In this document: piece by piece, positions 37,137-48,588 of the stretch
How the letters are laid out: the number at the start of each line of letters is the position of its first letter
Numbering within the stretch: the first letter of the stretch is position 1
Assembly: GCF_932294415.1 (NCBI RefSeq)
Contig: NC_065537.1
Coordinates: 63,874,290 to 63,938,289, forward strand
Reading direction: 5' to 3'
Length of the DNA stretch: 64,000 nucleotides
Source: Quercus robur
Lineage: Eukaryota; Streptophyta; Magnoliopsida; Fagales; Fagaceae
Translations under genes and position numbers: made by a program
Notes under the pieces: generated by a model
The model's input: the letters and a program-made list of their open reading frames with translations, nothing else
Told to the model about the DNA's origin: nothing
The model's database searches: none

Positions 37137-38260
37137 TTATTTATTTATTTACGTTTCAGTGGGATAGAGAGAGCCTTAAAGAAGAAGACGATGGAGGAGA
37201 CTAAAAGTGAGAGACTGAGAGAGCTAGAGAGGCATCGTTGAATCTGAAGGAGGAAGAAGTACACGGGTTGGGTAATTTGATATAAAACGATGCCGTTTTT
37301 GTATTTTATTTTTTAAACTTTTTGATTCTAAAACGACGTCGTTTTGGACTTTAAAAAAAAAAATCAAAATTATGGAACGACGTCGTTTTATCCTAGGTTA
37401 AATTTCTAATTTCTCATTTATATCACTCTCCCTCTCTCTCGTCTTCTCTCTCACCACAGCCCACAGCGCCTCACTCTCCCTTTCTCTCTTGTCACAGCCC
37501 CTCTCTCTCTCCCTAGCCTCCGCCACTCGCTGCCACCGTCCTCCGCTGCTCAATGCCACCGTCCTCTGCTGCTCAATGCCACCATTCTCTAAGTGTCTTC
37601 CTCTCCTCTTTCTTTTTTGTCCTAACTATTCTTTAGAAGTTCATAGAGAATGTTTTGATGGTCAATGCTTAGGACTACTATGCTTCTCATTCTTCTACTA
37701 GGTATGTGAATTCATTTGATGCTCAGTATCTAGGTTACTAACTATGCTTTCTCTTGCTATACTTTTTAGAATGATTGTGAATTTCTTTGAGATATCTTTT
37801 TGTGGGTATTAGAGAAATATAGTGAATATGTTTGTTTGTTTGTTTTTTTAATGAATGTTTAGGTTGTTTGATGATTTTGTATGGGTTGTTTGTTGTGGTT
37901 TTTTTTTTTTTTTTTTAAAAAACCGAACGCACCGCACCGAACCGGCATGGTACACCGCACCCTGTGTAGACCGATTCCCACTTCTCCATATGTCAAGTGC
38001 GGTCAGGGATAAGGGGAAACCGCCCCTGTAGGGTGCGGTGCAAAAAAGCCTCCCAAAACCGGCCGCACCGCACCGTGTACAGCCCTACCAATCACAGCAC
38101 ATCGTGTACTGTTCACGGACACACAAATTTCACTTTTCAGCAATTTTTTTATTAAAAATGGGTCCCACGATACTATTCACACATTTAAAAATTATTTTGC
38201 TACAGTGTTTTTCAGTTTTCAGTTTCAGTTTTCAGTTTTCAGCTGTATCCAAACAGACCC
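36676..38260. mobile_element. Tourist-like MITE split by a nested hAT element
   Basis: Left end GAGAACGCTTGGATTGCGCTGAAAA and right-end complement GGGTCTGTTTGGATACAGCTGAAAA form imperfect TIRs. TAA flanks both (36673-36675 and 38261-38263). Its own sequence is 36676-36838 plus 38096-38260, about 330 bp once the hAT insert and one TSD copy are removed. Parts of a related element appear in copy B at about 44905-44985 and 46235-46330. Confidence 0.65.
36839..38087. mobile_element. Non-autonomous hAT element, 1249 bp, nested in the MITE
   Basis: Perfect 8-bp TSD CCAATCAC (36831-36838 and 38088-38095). Ends read TAGGCCTGTTCA on the left and TAGGGCTGTACA on the right (complement). Subterminal CACCGCACC/GGTGCGGTG motifs occur at both ends. 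The interior has a long (TA)n tract (about 37018-37135), two AACGACGTCGTTT palindromes (about 37331-37345 and 37376-37390) and no transposase. Confidence 0.9.
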
Positions 38261-38263
38261 TAA

Positions 38264-38683
38264 GTGTCTTCTCTACTCCTAACGTGAAGATAAAATCCTA
38301 ACTCGCCCCATCGAGAGCCATTTTGAAATAAAGAATTAGAAGAGGAAAACTTGTTGTGTGCCAAGTGTGTGCGCTAATAATTGCTTCTATGGATTGACAC
38401 ATGGTTGACATCAAGAGGTACGCAAATTAATAAAATCCCATTTATTAATTATAATTAATTGTGTTCTAATCACTAGCAAGTTTTGCCAAATCTTCCAGTA
38501 TTTTGAGGAAGTTGAACAGGTTTAAGATGAAAATGAAAGGTGAAAAAAAGGGAAAGAAAAAAAGTTTGAAGCAATCAAATAAGTTAATAACATGTTTCAG
38601 AGCCATGCTCTTAATTACATATATATACAAAGAAGTCCTTCTCATATGGATTTCTGGTTGACCAAAACACACACAGACTTGTA
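38264..38683. other. Noncoding spacer
   Basis: No gene or bounded element recognised between the MITE and direct-repeat copy A. Confidence 0.5.
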
Positions 38684-40285
38684 TGAAAGTGATAGGTGCA
38701 AAGGTTATCTCAGACTGTGTGTGTCAACGGCATGGCTTAATCATCAAGTACCTGGTAAAGTGATGTGTTCATATATTTATAGCAACTCCAACTTCAACCA
38801 ATCACATTGTTAATAGGTACATACATGTTAAGAAGTATTCTACGTAACTTTTAAACTGGTTTATCTTATATTAATTATTAAAATAGTTTAATTTAACTGA
38901 AACTCTATTACCAAGTTTCAAGGAATTTAAAATTCTGCTCCAACTAAAATCAATATATATCTTATTAATATTTTGGATATTTTAATATAAGTAACCATTT
39001 TATTTAAGTTTCAAAAAATTTAAAATTACACTCCAACTAAAATTCTATTGCCAACAATTTCAAGGAATTAAAAATAAATTTAATATTTATATTTTAATAT
39101 AATAAAACTTTCATAGTTCACACTACATTCTGTCATTGACTGGTTCAATGTATATGTATGCATTATAGAGTTAATTTAGAGTTTTAAGTGACTTACTAAT
39201 TTTTATATATATGATAGTTTTGATAATAGTTTTTTCCTTTTAGATAAAATTTTCAGTTAATTTGTGAGCATACTACTAGTAGCTATATAAGGTAGTGCAC
39301 AACATGAACATCTCTTTCTTTTTTTTTCTTTTCTTTTCTTTTTTTGGTTTTGAGAAGAACCCAACATGAGAATCTTGATACCTTCTTAAGTAGGCAAGCA
39401 ACATGAGCATAGAAATAGTTAAAGGCTAATGATTATGAAGAAAAACTCTAAATACTGAAATTGCAGGACAGTACATAAGATGTTCTAGTGATACCTTCAT
39501 GAGCAAAAGAGGAAGAAGAAGAAGAAGAAGAAGAAAAAAAATGATACATTGGAGCTTCTGGACGCAGATCAAAAAGTCACTATGTATGAATAAAATAACA
39601 ACTAAAAAAACCGGTAGTTATCCTCAATGAGCAAAACTGTCTAATGACTAATGTTCACCATGATTTAGCAAAACAGCATTTAAAAAAGAACAATATATAG
39701 TGTAAGAAGATAAATTTGGTGAATCTCCTTTCCTATATATTTTAACAGTTAAGTTAGCACAGCAGCCGACAATATAAGTTGAAATCACACAATGGCATTA
39801 AAATCTTGAGAAGAAACTTATCTTAGCCAGCAACTGTCTAATGAGTTGTCCGCATAATCTGAAGTTAAGAGAACTTGATGGAACTAACAGGGAAAGTTTT
39901 AATCCTCTAACCATACATAATTGGTAAACAAAAAGCACAAATCTCCATAAAACAAGAAAGATAAACAGTAATGCCATGTTAAAGTCGAGTTAATAATTTA
40001 GGCAAGTAATGCATTTAAAAGGTTCAGTCTAGCTGTGCTTTCTTTTCTTTTAATTACATGAGGATATTCCATTTGAATTGGGTCTAATCACCATGCATGC
40101 AATCACCCACAAACTATGTACATTGCAAAAGACCAAGGGAATTGAACCTGTACATCTCTCTTGCTTATAACAAAGTACAAAAATAAGAAGAAAAATACTA
40201 TAACAAAACTGATCCCAGCACCAAATTAGAACATGCCACTGCCACTTAAAAATGATAAATACAGATAACAGCAGAGAGTTATATA
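38684..40285 (+). repeat. Direct repeat copy A (1.6 kb), undisturbed
   Basis: Starts TGAAAGTGATAGGTGCAAAGG and ends AGAGAGTTATATA. The same sequence, in the same orientation, begins at 44584 and ends at 57986, where later insertions split it. A and B exactly abut the two ends of the eIF4G-derived block (40286-44583). Copy A preserves the uninterrupted sites of the Copia element (ATCTC at 39310-39314) and of the Helitron (A40058/T40059). No gene seen. Confidence 0.85.
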
Positions 40286-40299
40286 GCGGCACCAAATAA

Positions 40300-41306
40300 C
40301 TAAATGTAGCGGAACCACAATGCCAATGAGAGAATGAGCGAGTGCTGTGCAGCTCGCAGCACTTGGAGCGTGAGCTCGGCTTCCCTTATTATTTGGTCTT
40401 TTGGTAGGTATTGCCAAATGCCTAAAAGTTGCCTCTGGCGTTCGCAGAGCTGGTTCTCGACGCAGAGCTGGTTCTTGACGCGTTTGATTTCTTCTCCAAG
40501 TTGAGCAAGCCTTTGTGCCATAGCCATAGCAGATAAATTCATATCTCCAAGTTGAGCAAGCCTTTGTGCCCTAGCCATAGAAGATAAATTCATATTGTTG
40601 GAGAACGTCTTCTTTCTCTCAAAATATGCATCCATATTCTCCTTGGCTTTGGAATGATCGATCATCTCTCCAATAGTACTCATCAATTTGCACTTATCAT
40701 ACTGACCAGCAACTTCTTGATGCATGCGATTCGTCTTTGAGCCTTAATTCTCTTTTCTTCTCTTTCCTCTGCAGACTGTTTGATCTCACCCTCTTCATCA
40801 GCTTTATTAGCTTCTTCTTGCCCTCTTTCCCCTCTCTCAAGTTCCTCCTGGCACTTGTTCAAAAGCACCCTCTTAAAAGTTATCTTTTCATTGTCTTTGC
40901 TGAAATCAGGCAATTCCAAGGAAAGATGACTACACAAATTGGCATACATTTCACAGAAAGTAGGTTCCATTAAAGCTTTGTCAAAGATCTGTGAGATGAC
41001 ACCAGTTAGAGTGCCAGGATTGTCAATGTTTACTGCTTTCACTTGTTCGAAAAGTTTATCAAAGTTCTCAGGAGTTAGCTTGTTCAAAATAGCTTTCAAC
41101 TGCCTTTGCTTTGCCTGTTACTCATCCATCACTTAACCCACTTCATACTTCTTCTCAGATTTGTGCATCATCTGTAATGGAGTATGAGGAGAAGGAAATA
41201 AACCATTCGGTTGCATATTGGCATTACGCCACCTGTCAGCATCTGGGCTGTTTCTAGGCATTCCACCCTGAGAACCCATACTACTACTACTACCACGAAG
41301 TAATAA
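40300..41306 (-). pseudogene. Broken 3' part of the eIF4G copy (MIF4G remnant with a foreign tail)
   Basis: Downstream of the stop at 41307 the copy still resembles eIF4G. It reads KAILNKLTPENFDKLFEQVK through EEREEKRIKAQRR (about 41099-40740), then loses most of MIF4G by deletion and frameshift. It resumes at LMSTIGEMIDHSKAKENMDAYFE (about 40690). Two stops occur near 41120-41140. After NMNLSS the match to eIF4G ends, and an unrelated tail of about 90 residues follows to a stop at 40300, including a small duplication of AQRLAQLG. I do not recognise the tail. The MA3 exons are absent. Confidence 0.85.
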
Positions 41307-42395
41307 TCAAGATCCCCCACTCGGCCTGTCTACAATTCTACCTGGACTAGGGTATGAATCACGTTCAACAAGGTGAAAGAGATTCAAATTAGCACTCATC
41401 AAGGCCTCTGTATGAGATGTAATCTCAAAATCCTCAGGGAGATCAGAGCATTGCTTAGAAAATTTCAAGAGGAAATCTCGGGAATACTTCTTGGCCATAC
41501 TTCCATCTCCATCATGGTCATAATGATCCAGTCCTCCATGAATTAGCTGTCCATCATCTGAAACTTCTAATTTTGGAGTAGACAAGTCAGCAGCATCTTC
41601 CCAATCATCAGGCTCAGCTTTGTTCAGTCCACCCTTTTCACTAGCAACAGCATTTACTTCAACCGCATCAGCAGGTGCCTGCTTCTCATTCACACAAGTA
41701 GAAATGCTCTCAGTATAATCTGTAGACAAAATACTTTCTTTCTTCTTTTTTTTGCTTGGTATTTCTTTTCTCTTCTTCTTTTTTTTGCTTGGTATATTTT
41801 GTACATCATGAGAATGTTCCATACTACTACTACTACCACGAAGTAATAATCGAGATCCCCCACTCGGCCTGTCTACGATTCTACCTGGACTAGGGTATGA
41901 ATCACGTTCAACAAGATGAAAGAGATTCAAATTAGCACTCATCAAGGCCTCTGTATGAGATGTAATCTCAAAATCCTCAGGGAGATCAGAGCATTGCTTA
42001 GAAAATTTCAAGAGGAAATCTCGGGAATACTTCTTGGCCATACTTCCATCTCCATCATGGTCATAATGATCCAGTCCTCCATGAATTAGCTGTCCATCAT
42101 CTGAAACTTCTAATTTTGGAGTAGACAAGTCAGCAGCATCTTCCCAATCATCGGGCTCAGCTTTGTTCAGTCCACCCTTTTCACTAGCAACAGCATCTAC
42201 TTCAACCGCATCAGCAGGTGCCTGCTTCTCACTCCCACAAGTAGAAATGCTCTGAGTATAATCTGTAGACAAAATAGTTTCTTTCTTTTCCTCTAGGCCC
42301 TTATAAGCATTATAAAGATCAGAGGTTGTCCCGGCAGCATCAGCTTTCAGACAAATTTCTTTTCTCTTCTTCTTTTTTTTCCTTGGTATATTTTG
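41281..42395 (-). repeat. Tandem duplication of the eIF4E-binding segment within the eIF4G copy
   Basis: Two units, about 41281-41815 and 41816-42395, repeat the stretch that encodes ILSTDYT, EKQAPADAVEV, EPDDWEDAADLSTPKLEVSD, YSRDFLL, LPEDFEIT and SYPSPGRIVDRP. The join lies in a Lys-rich run (KKKKKRKE), where A/G-rich sequence may have allowed slippage. The parent gene has one unit. Confidence 0.85.
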
Positions 42396-44402
42396 TACAT
42401 CACGAGAATGTTCCAAGTTTGGTAGATCTGCAGTGACATGCATTGGGGCCCCAGTCTTATTTACAGGTACGGAATTAAGAGCTGATGGATTCATGTAAGC
42501 CATGTTTTGGGGATTCTGGCCAACTGGATAATTAAATCTCGGTGCTTGAGAATTGGGTGCTAACTGGCTACCTGTTAAAGGAAGAGAACTTTGAGGCCGA
42601 GAGAACATAGAACCGGCATTGAAAGAATTGGGATTATAAAAGTTAAGAGGATGAGAAGGTCCAAATGATGGAATAGGCTGGGATTGAGGAGGCATATTAG
42701 GAAGAGACCTAGGTGCGGATGACCCACCATCTGAATAAGAATTGGTCCGCTTGTCGAGCCTCAACTCTTCATGTGTATCTGGATGAGTAATCTTAACAGT
42801 AGTTTTACGAGGGCCACCAAATTTTCCTCCCTGCTGCTGGGAGTATGGTGGGATCATGCCCATTCCCATGTTGCCTAATTGAGGGGGCAACTGAGGACCC
42901 ATTTGAGCAGTGTACTGGCTTTGATGTGTATCTGGATGAGTAATCTTAACAGTAGTTTTACGAGGGCCACCAAATTTTCCTCCCTGCTGCATAGGATGGG
43001 GTTGGAGAAAAACCGGCGGTTGCACTTGCGGCGCATATGCCGTTGATAAACCCATGGGCAACTGCATTTGAAGTGGAGCGGCTGTCATACCCTGGGATTG
43101 AAGCTGTTGGTTGGGACCAGCAAATTGCATAGAAACCTGTGGCTGGTGATGATACTGCATTGGCATGGACATCCCACCCATAGGAGGAAGTACAGGAGGC
43201 TTCTGAGGTTGACTTGCAGGTGGTGCAGGCGAGACTTGCGCATCATTTTTAACCTTTGGCACTGAATGAGCCTCCCCGGTATTAGATTGTTCAGCAGCAA
43301 CTGCATCCTTCCTCGGGAACTGCTGCTTGGGTGCAGTGGGAATTGGCAATGGAGGGGGAGGTCTAAAGGAATCATGACGTGCCTGCGGGTCAAAAAAACA
43401 CGGAAAGGTTTGTTGTCAAATTACAAGCACTCAATGCCATAAATTTCCAACATTCAAAATTGAGTAATTGAATTATCCCAACACCAACAATTGAAGCACA
43501 AAGGAAATGGCAAATAAAAAATATGCCAAGTTTTAATAGTACATTGTATAAAGCTCCAAACTAATTGAAAGAGAACAGGAAGGGAGGTTAGGGGGCTACC
43601 ATTAAGCATCAGATTTTCAATAAACAAGCAGGTCAAAAGATGAAATAGGAAAAGGGTATGTAAAAACCTGATCTCGTTTCTGCACAGCAGCTGCTGGTGC
43701 TGGCGGCTCAGCTGGCTTGGCAGCTGCGCTTGTAACCGGCGCATCAGCTGCTCCTATCAACACCCAAATAAAAAAAAAAACCATTAAACTCAACCACACT
43801 TGCTTTTTTCTCAATTATAACAAAAACCCATCAACATCCTCCAATCAAAGACACAATTTTTAATCCATACCATGCAATTGGGGGTGTACATGGGAACCAT
43901 TCTGTACAACAGCAGCAGCAGCAGCATTGGTCGTAGCACTAGAGTCCAACGTAGTAGACGAATTCGCCGACGAATTCACACTAGCAGTAGGCACATGTGC
44001 CTTAGATTGCCCTCCTTTAGCATTATTGCTATTCTTCTTATAACTTAAAAAAAAACAAAAAAAAAAAAACAATCAAACCCTCAAATCACAAATCAGTGAT
44101 CACCACCATTAACAACAAACAAAAAAATCAAATTGCAAACCGTAATTACAAACCAAACCAAAAACAAAAACAAAAAAGTAAAAACCAAAACTTTGGAAAC
44201 AAAAACGGAAGCGCTAGAGAGAGAGAGAGGACCTGCGAGAGTTGGAGGAATTGTAGGACGGAGAAGGGGCGGGCCCACCGCCGCCCTTACCGTAAGCGCC
44301 TGAGGAGCTCCGCTGCTGATTGGAGCTGGAGGATCGCCTATCGGTTTTCCTATACTGCGTCGTTTCAATCTTCTCCGACCTGTTTGATTGATTGTAGGAC
44401 AT
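41307..44402 (-). CDS. Truncated eIF4G-like ORF with two eIF4E-binding motifs (possible gene, possibly pseudogene)
   Basis: Four exons mirror eIF4G: 44402-44233, 44043-43871, 43753-43668 and 43382-41307. They sum to 2505 nt and stay in frame, giving 834 aa. Compared with the parent, exon 3 is fused directly to the end of exon 5 (VQ-KRDQ). A 15-bp in-frame loss affects exon 2. The fourth exon joins the exon 6 region to the exon 7 region by deleting about 1.5 kb including the intron. A segment of about 540 bp is tandemly duplicated, so the eIF4E motif YSRDFLL occurs at Tyr595 and Tyr776. A second duplication repeats GGKFGGPRKTTVKITHPDTH. The frame stops where CGA became TGA. MIF4G and MA3 are missing. 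The promoter of eIF4G is not included: homology ends just beyond the leader-intron donor (44584). Expression is unknown. Confidence 0.55.
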
Positions 44403-44987
44403 ATTTCCCAATCCGTAAGATTCCCCTCTCCGATATATATTTTTTTCTCTATACAAAATTTTCTCTGTAACCAAACAAGATCCAACCACAACAGTTAACA
44501 ACAACGACGACGACGACGAAAACAAACTGTAAACAAAAAACAGAAACACATCGAGAGAGTTAGAGAGAGAAGTTTAGAGTACCTGAAAGTGATAGGTGCA
44601 AAGGTTATCTCAGACTCTGTCACTCTGAGTATCAAGAGCATGGCTTAATCATCAAGTACCTGGTAAAGTGATGTGTTCATATATTTATAGCAACTTTTTT
44701 GTCCATTATATTTATAGCAACTCCAACTTCAACCAATCACATTGTTAGTAGGTACATACATGTTAAGAAGTATTCTACGTAAATTTTAAACTGGTTTGTC
44801 TTATATTAATTATTAAGATAGTTTAGTTTAACTGAAACTCTATTACCCAAAAGTTTCAAATTCAAAGAATTTAAAATTCTACTCCCACTAAAATTTAATA
44901 GATACAACTTATTTTTACTGAAACTGAAAATTAAAAACACTATAACAAAATGATTTTTAAATATATGAATAGTATCATGAGACTCAT

Positions 44988-46232
44988 GAACTGAAAATAT
45001 GTGGAGATATAGACATGTAGAATGTTTTACTAACTCCTTAAAAACATTCAAAAGATGAAATGAATTACTTTTTATTAATTTTTCTTCCCATTTTTCAATT
45101 TATTACTTTAAAAAGGGTTTGGTTTAGTTTTCTATACATTGAAACCTATTGAGATCCAAACACATAGAATGTTTTACTGATTCCTTAAAAACGCTAAAAA
45201 ATGAATGAATCACTTTTTATTAATTTTTCCTATTTTTCAATTTATTATTTTAAAAAGGCTTCGGTTTAGTTTTCTATGAATTGAAACCTGTTGAGATTCG
45301 GACACATAGAATGTTTTACTGACTCCTTAAAAACGCTCAAAAATGAATGAATCACTTCCTATTAATTTTTCATATTTTTCAATTTATTACTTAAAAAAGG
45401 CTTCGATTTATTTTTCTATGAATTGAAACTCAGTGAGGTCCGGACACATAAAATGTTTTACTGACTCTTTAAAAACACTCAAAAAATGAATGAATCACTT
45501 TTTATTAATTTTTCCTAATTTTCAATTTATTACTTTAAAAATGCTTTGGTTTAGTTCTATGCACTAAAACCTGTTGAGATCTGGACATGTGGAATGATTT
45601 ACTAAGTCCTTAAAAACACTCAAAAATGAATTAATCACATTTTATTTATTTTTCCTATTTTTCAATTTATTACTTTAAAAAGGCTTTGGTTTAGTTTTTA
45701 TGCACCGAAACTCGTTGAGATTTGGACGCGTAGAATGATTTACTGAGTCCTTAAAAACACTAAAAAAAATGAATGAATCACATTTTATTTATTTTTCCTA
45801 ATTTTCAATTTATTACTTTAAAAAGGTTTCAGTTTTATTTTTTATGCACTAAAACCCGTTAAGATTTGGACACGAAAAATGATATACGAAATCCTTAAAA
45901 ACACTCAAAAATGAATGAAACACTTTTTTATTAATTTTTCCTAGTTTTCAATATATGAGATTATGATGCTTTTCGTCGGTTGAAGGCTACCATTACTTAT
46001 TACTTTCGGTTTGGAGTTCTTTTCTTTAGTTGGAGTTGTAGTAGGGCCACGTGTTGTTGATCCATGAGGGTAGGAGTGAGAAATTGGGTTAGAAAGTGGG
46101 ATGTGGACGAAACTTAGTTGAGAGGTTTTACTTTAGAGAAAGGAATATTTAGATAATGGAGAGTATTTTGTGGAAAAGGTATTTTTGACATAAAAAGGTA
46201 GTTTCATTGAATAGTTTGGACGATGTGTATGG
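44988..46232. repeat. Second ~140-bp tandem array with flank, copied from the eIF4G upstream region
   Basis: Seven units recognisable by CCTTAAAAAC(A/G)CTCAAAAATG near 45028, 45184, 45325, 45465, 45609, 45748 and 45893. After the array the match continues through GGGCCACGTGTTGTTG to about 46232. It corresponds to about 32749-34045, in the same orientation. Its two edges fall inside remnants of a Tourist-like MITE (left about 44905-44985, right about 46235-46330). Confidence 0.82.
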
Positions 46233-46578
46233 CAAAGTGAATTCATGTGATGTTACTGTTTATATGCGCTAAAAAAAAAAACACGCAAACGTGGTATCAT
46301 TAGTTATATCCAAACACTCACATTCTAAGGAATTAAAAATAAATTTAATATTTATATTTTATTATAATAAAACTTTCACAGTTCACACTACATTCTGTCA
46401 TTGACTGGTTCAATATATATGTATGCATTATATAGTTAATTTAGACTTTTAAGTGGCTAACAAATTTTATATATATGATAGTTTTGATAATATTTTTTTC
46501 CTTTTACATAAAATTTTTAGTTAATTTGTGAGCATACTACTAGTAGCTATATAAGGTAGTGCACAACATGAACATCTC

Positions 46579-46842
46579 TATTGAAATTGGGAGAGAGAGA
46601 AGTTTGGAAGAGAGAGAATTGAATGAATAATGCTCTGCTTGAATATTATTAAGAATTGATTAGTTTATATACATTGAGTCATTAACAAACTTAACAAACT
46701 AATAACTAACTCACATGATCAACACGAGATGAAGTAAACAACAAATAACAGTAAATATAAAACTGCATGTAGCATAGCAGTGACAACTAAAACACCTAAA
46801 CGACTTGCAGCTTGACTGAACAGCTTGACTGGTATTTCAACA
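46579..46842 (-). repeat. 3' LTR of the Copia element
   Basis: 264 bp, TA...CA ends. The adjoining polypurine tract is on its internal side. Confidence 0.92.
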
Positions 46843-46852
46843 CTCCCCCTCA
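46843..46852 (-). other. Polypurine tract of the Copia element
   Basis: The - strand reads TGAGGGGGAG directly before the 3' LTR and overlaps the polyprotein stop codon (46850-46852). It would prime plus-strand synthesis. Confidence 0.75.
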
Positions 46853-48336
46853 AGATGGAGCATATATGTTGCTCATGCCCATCTTGCAGAGTAAGTTGCT
46901 AAACTGTTGATGTCCCAGAGGCTTTGTAAGTAAATCAACCAATTGGTGCTTAGTTGAAACATGAAAGGTCTTGACTAAATTATCTTGTATCTTCTCCCTC
47001 ACAAAATGGCAGTCAAGCTCTATGTGCTTATTCCTCTCATAATAGATCGGGTTAGCTGCTATGTGGATTGCAGCTTTACTGTCACAGTACAGAAGAGCAG
47101 GATGATCATGATTGATTGACAGGTCTTTAAGCAAGCCTTTTAACCATACAAACTCACTTACAATAGCAGCCATAAACCTATACTCCAATTCTGCAGAAGA
47201 CCTGGACACAGTGTGCTGTTTCTTGGACTTCCAGGCAATTAAGGACTCACCCAAAAATACACAAAATCCAGTGATAAACCTCCTTGTATCAGGATAGCTG
47301 GCCTAGTCAGCATCACAGTAACCTTTCAAGTGTAAATCTGAGTTTGTTGAGAAAAAGAGACCTTGTCCAAGTGTCCCTTTTAGACACTTAAGGATTCTGT
47401 TGGCTGCTTGGAGATGTGGTTGTCTAGGCTGTGCAAGAAACTGACCCAGTTGATGCACACTATATGCAATATCTGGTCTAGTCAATGTTAGATACAACAG
47501 TTTCCCAACAAGTCTCCTATATTGAGAAGGATCTGTTAACAAGTCTCCATGATAGTTTGACAGCTTGGTGTGTTGCTCTATAGGTGATTTAATAGGCTTG
47601 GCTGCTAGCTGTCCAGTTTCTGCTAGAAGCTCTAAACATATTTTCTTTGGCAAACACTTATGCCTGTGGAGGATCGAGCCACCTCTAATCCCAGAAAATA
47701 TTTCAAAGGACCAAGATCCTTTAGCTTAAACTGATCATGAAGAAATTGTTTGAACTTTGAAACAACTTCAAGGTTATTGCTAGCTACCAAAATATCATCA
47801 ACATATACTAAGATAACAATGATAACATCATTATGAACTTTTGTAAACATAGAGTAATCAGATTTGGACTGAGTGAATCCATGGTTGATGATTGTAGTTG
47901 AGAGCTTTGAAAACCATTGTCTGCTGGCCTGCTTCAGTCCATACAAGGACTTGGTGAGTTTGCAGACTAAATCAGGCTCCCCCTTGCTACCAAAACCAAG
48001 TGGAGGTAGCATGTATACTTCCTCATCAAGGTCTCCATGCAAGAAAGCATTATTAACATCCAACTGGACCAAATGCCAATCAAGAGCAGTTGCAACAACC
48101 AGTATAGTCCTAACAGTGACAAATTTCACAACTAGACTAAAGGTTTCATAGTAATCCAAACCCTCTTGTTGAGTGTAGCCTTTTGCTACCAGTCTAGCCT
48201 TAAACCATTCAATACTCCCATTAGATCTATGTTTCACTTTATAGACCCATTTGCAACCTATAGGAACCTTACCAGTTGGCAAAGGTGTAAGCTGCCAAGT
48301 ATTGTTTATTTCAAGTGCATGTATCTCATCAGACAT
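46850..48336 (-). pseudogene. Copia pol, reverse transcriptase and RNase H part, interrupted
   Basis: RT region reads from NNTWQLTPLP and KWVYKVKHRSNGSIE through QLDVNNAFLHGDL to the catalytic YVDD (in VYVDDILVASN). A one-base loss near 47650 shifts the frame between KYV and LELLAETG. RNase H follows (LTRPDIAYSVHQLGQF, YCDAD). A TAG at 47303-47305 replaces the Trp usual after YCDAD. The rest (SRSSAELEYR, LYCDSKAAIHIA, RNKHIELDCHFVREK) runs to the stop at 46850. Confidence 0.92.
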
Positions 48337-48588
48337 GGCTGCCTGCCACCTAGGATCTCTTGCAGCCTTAGCATAGGCACAAACAGAGAGAGCAATAGTG
48401 AAAACTCTATGAGGGGTAGATAGCCTATCATAGGAAAGGACAGATTCAATAGGGAAAGGGGTAGTAGGTAATGGTAGGGGTTTGGTTGAGGCAAGTTGAC
48501 AATGGAAATCCTGAAGGTAAGTAGGTGCTTTGTGAGGTCTGGAGGATTTTCTGGGTGCTGGTTGGGCAGGTTGGACAGACTGTACAGA

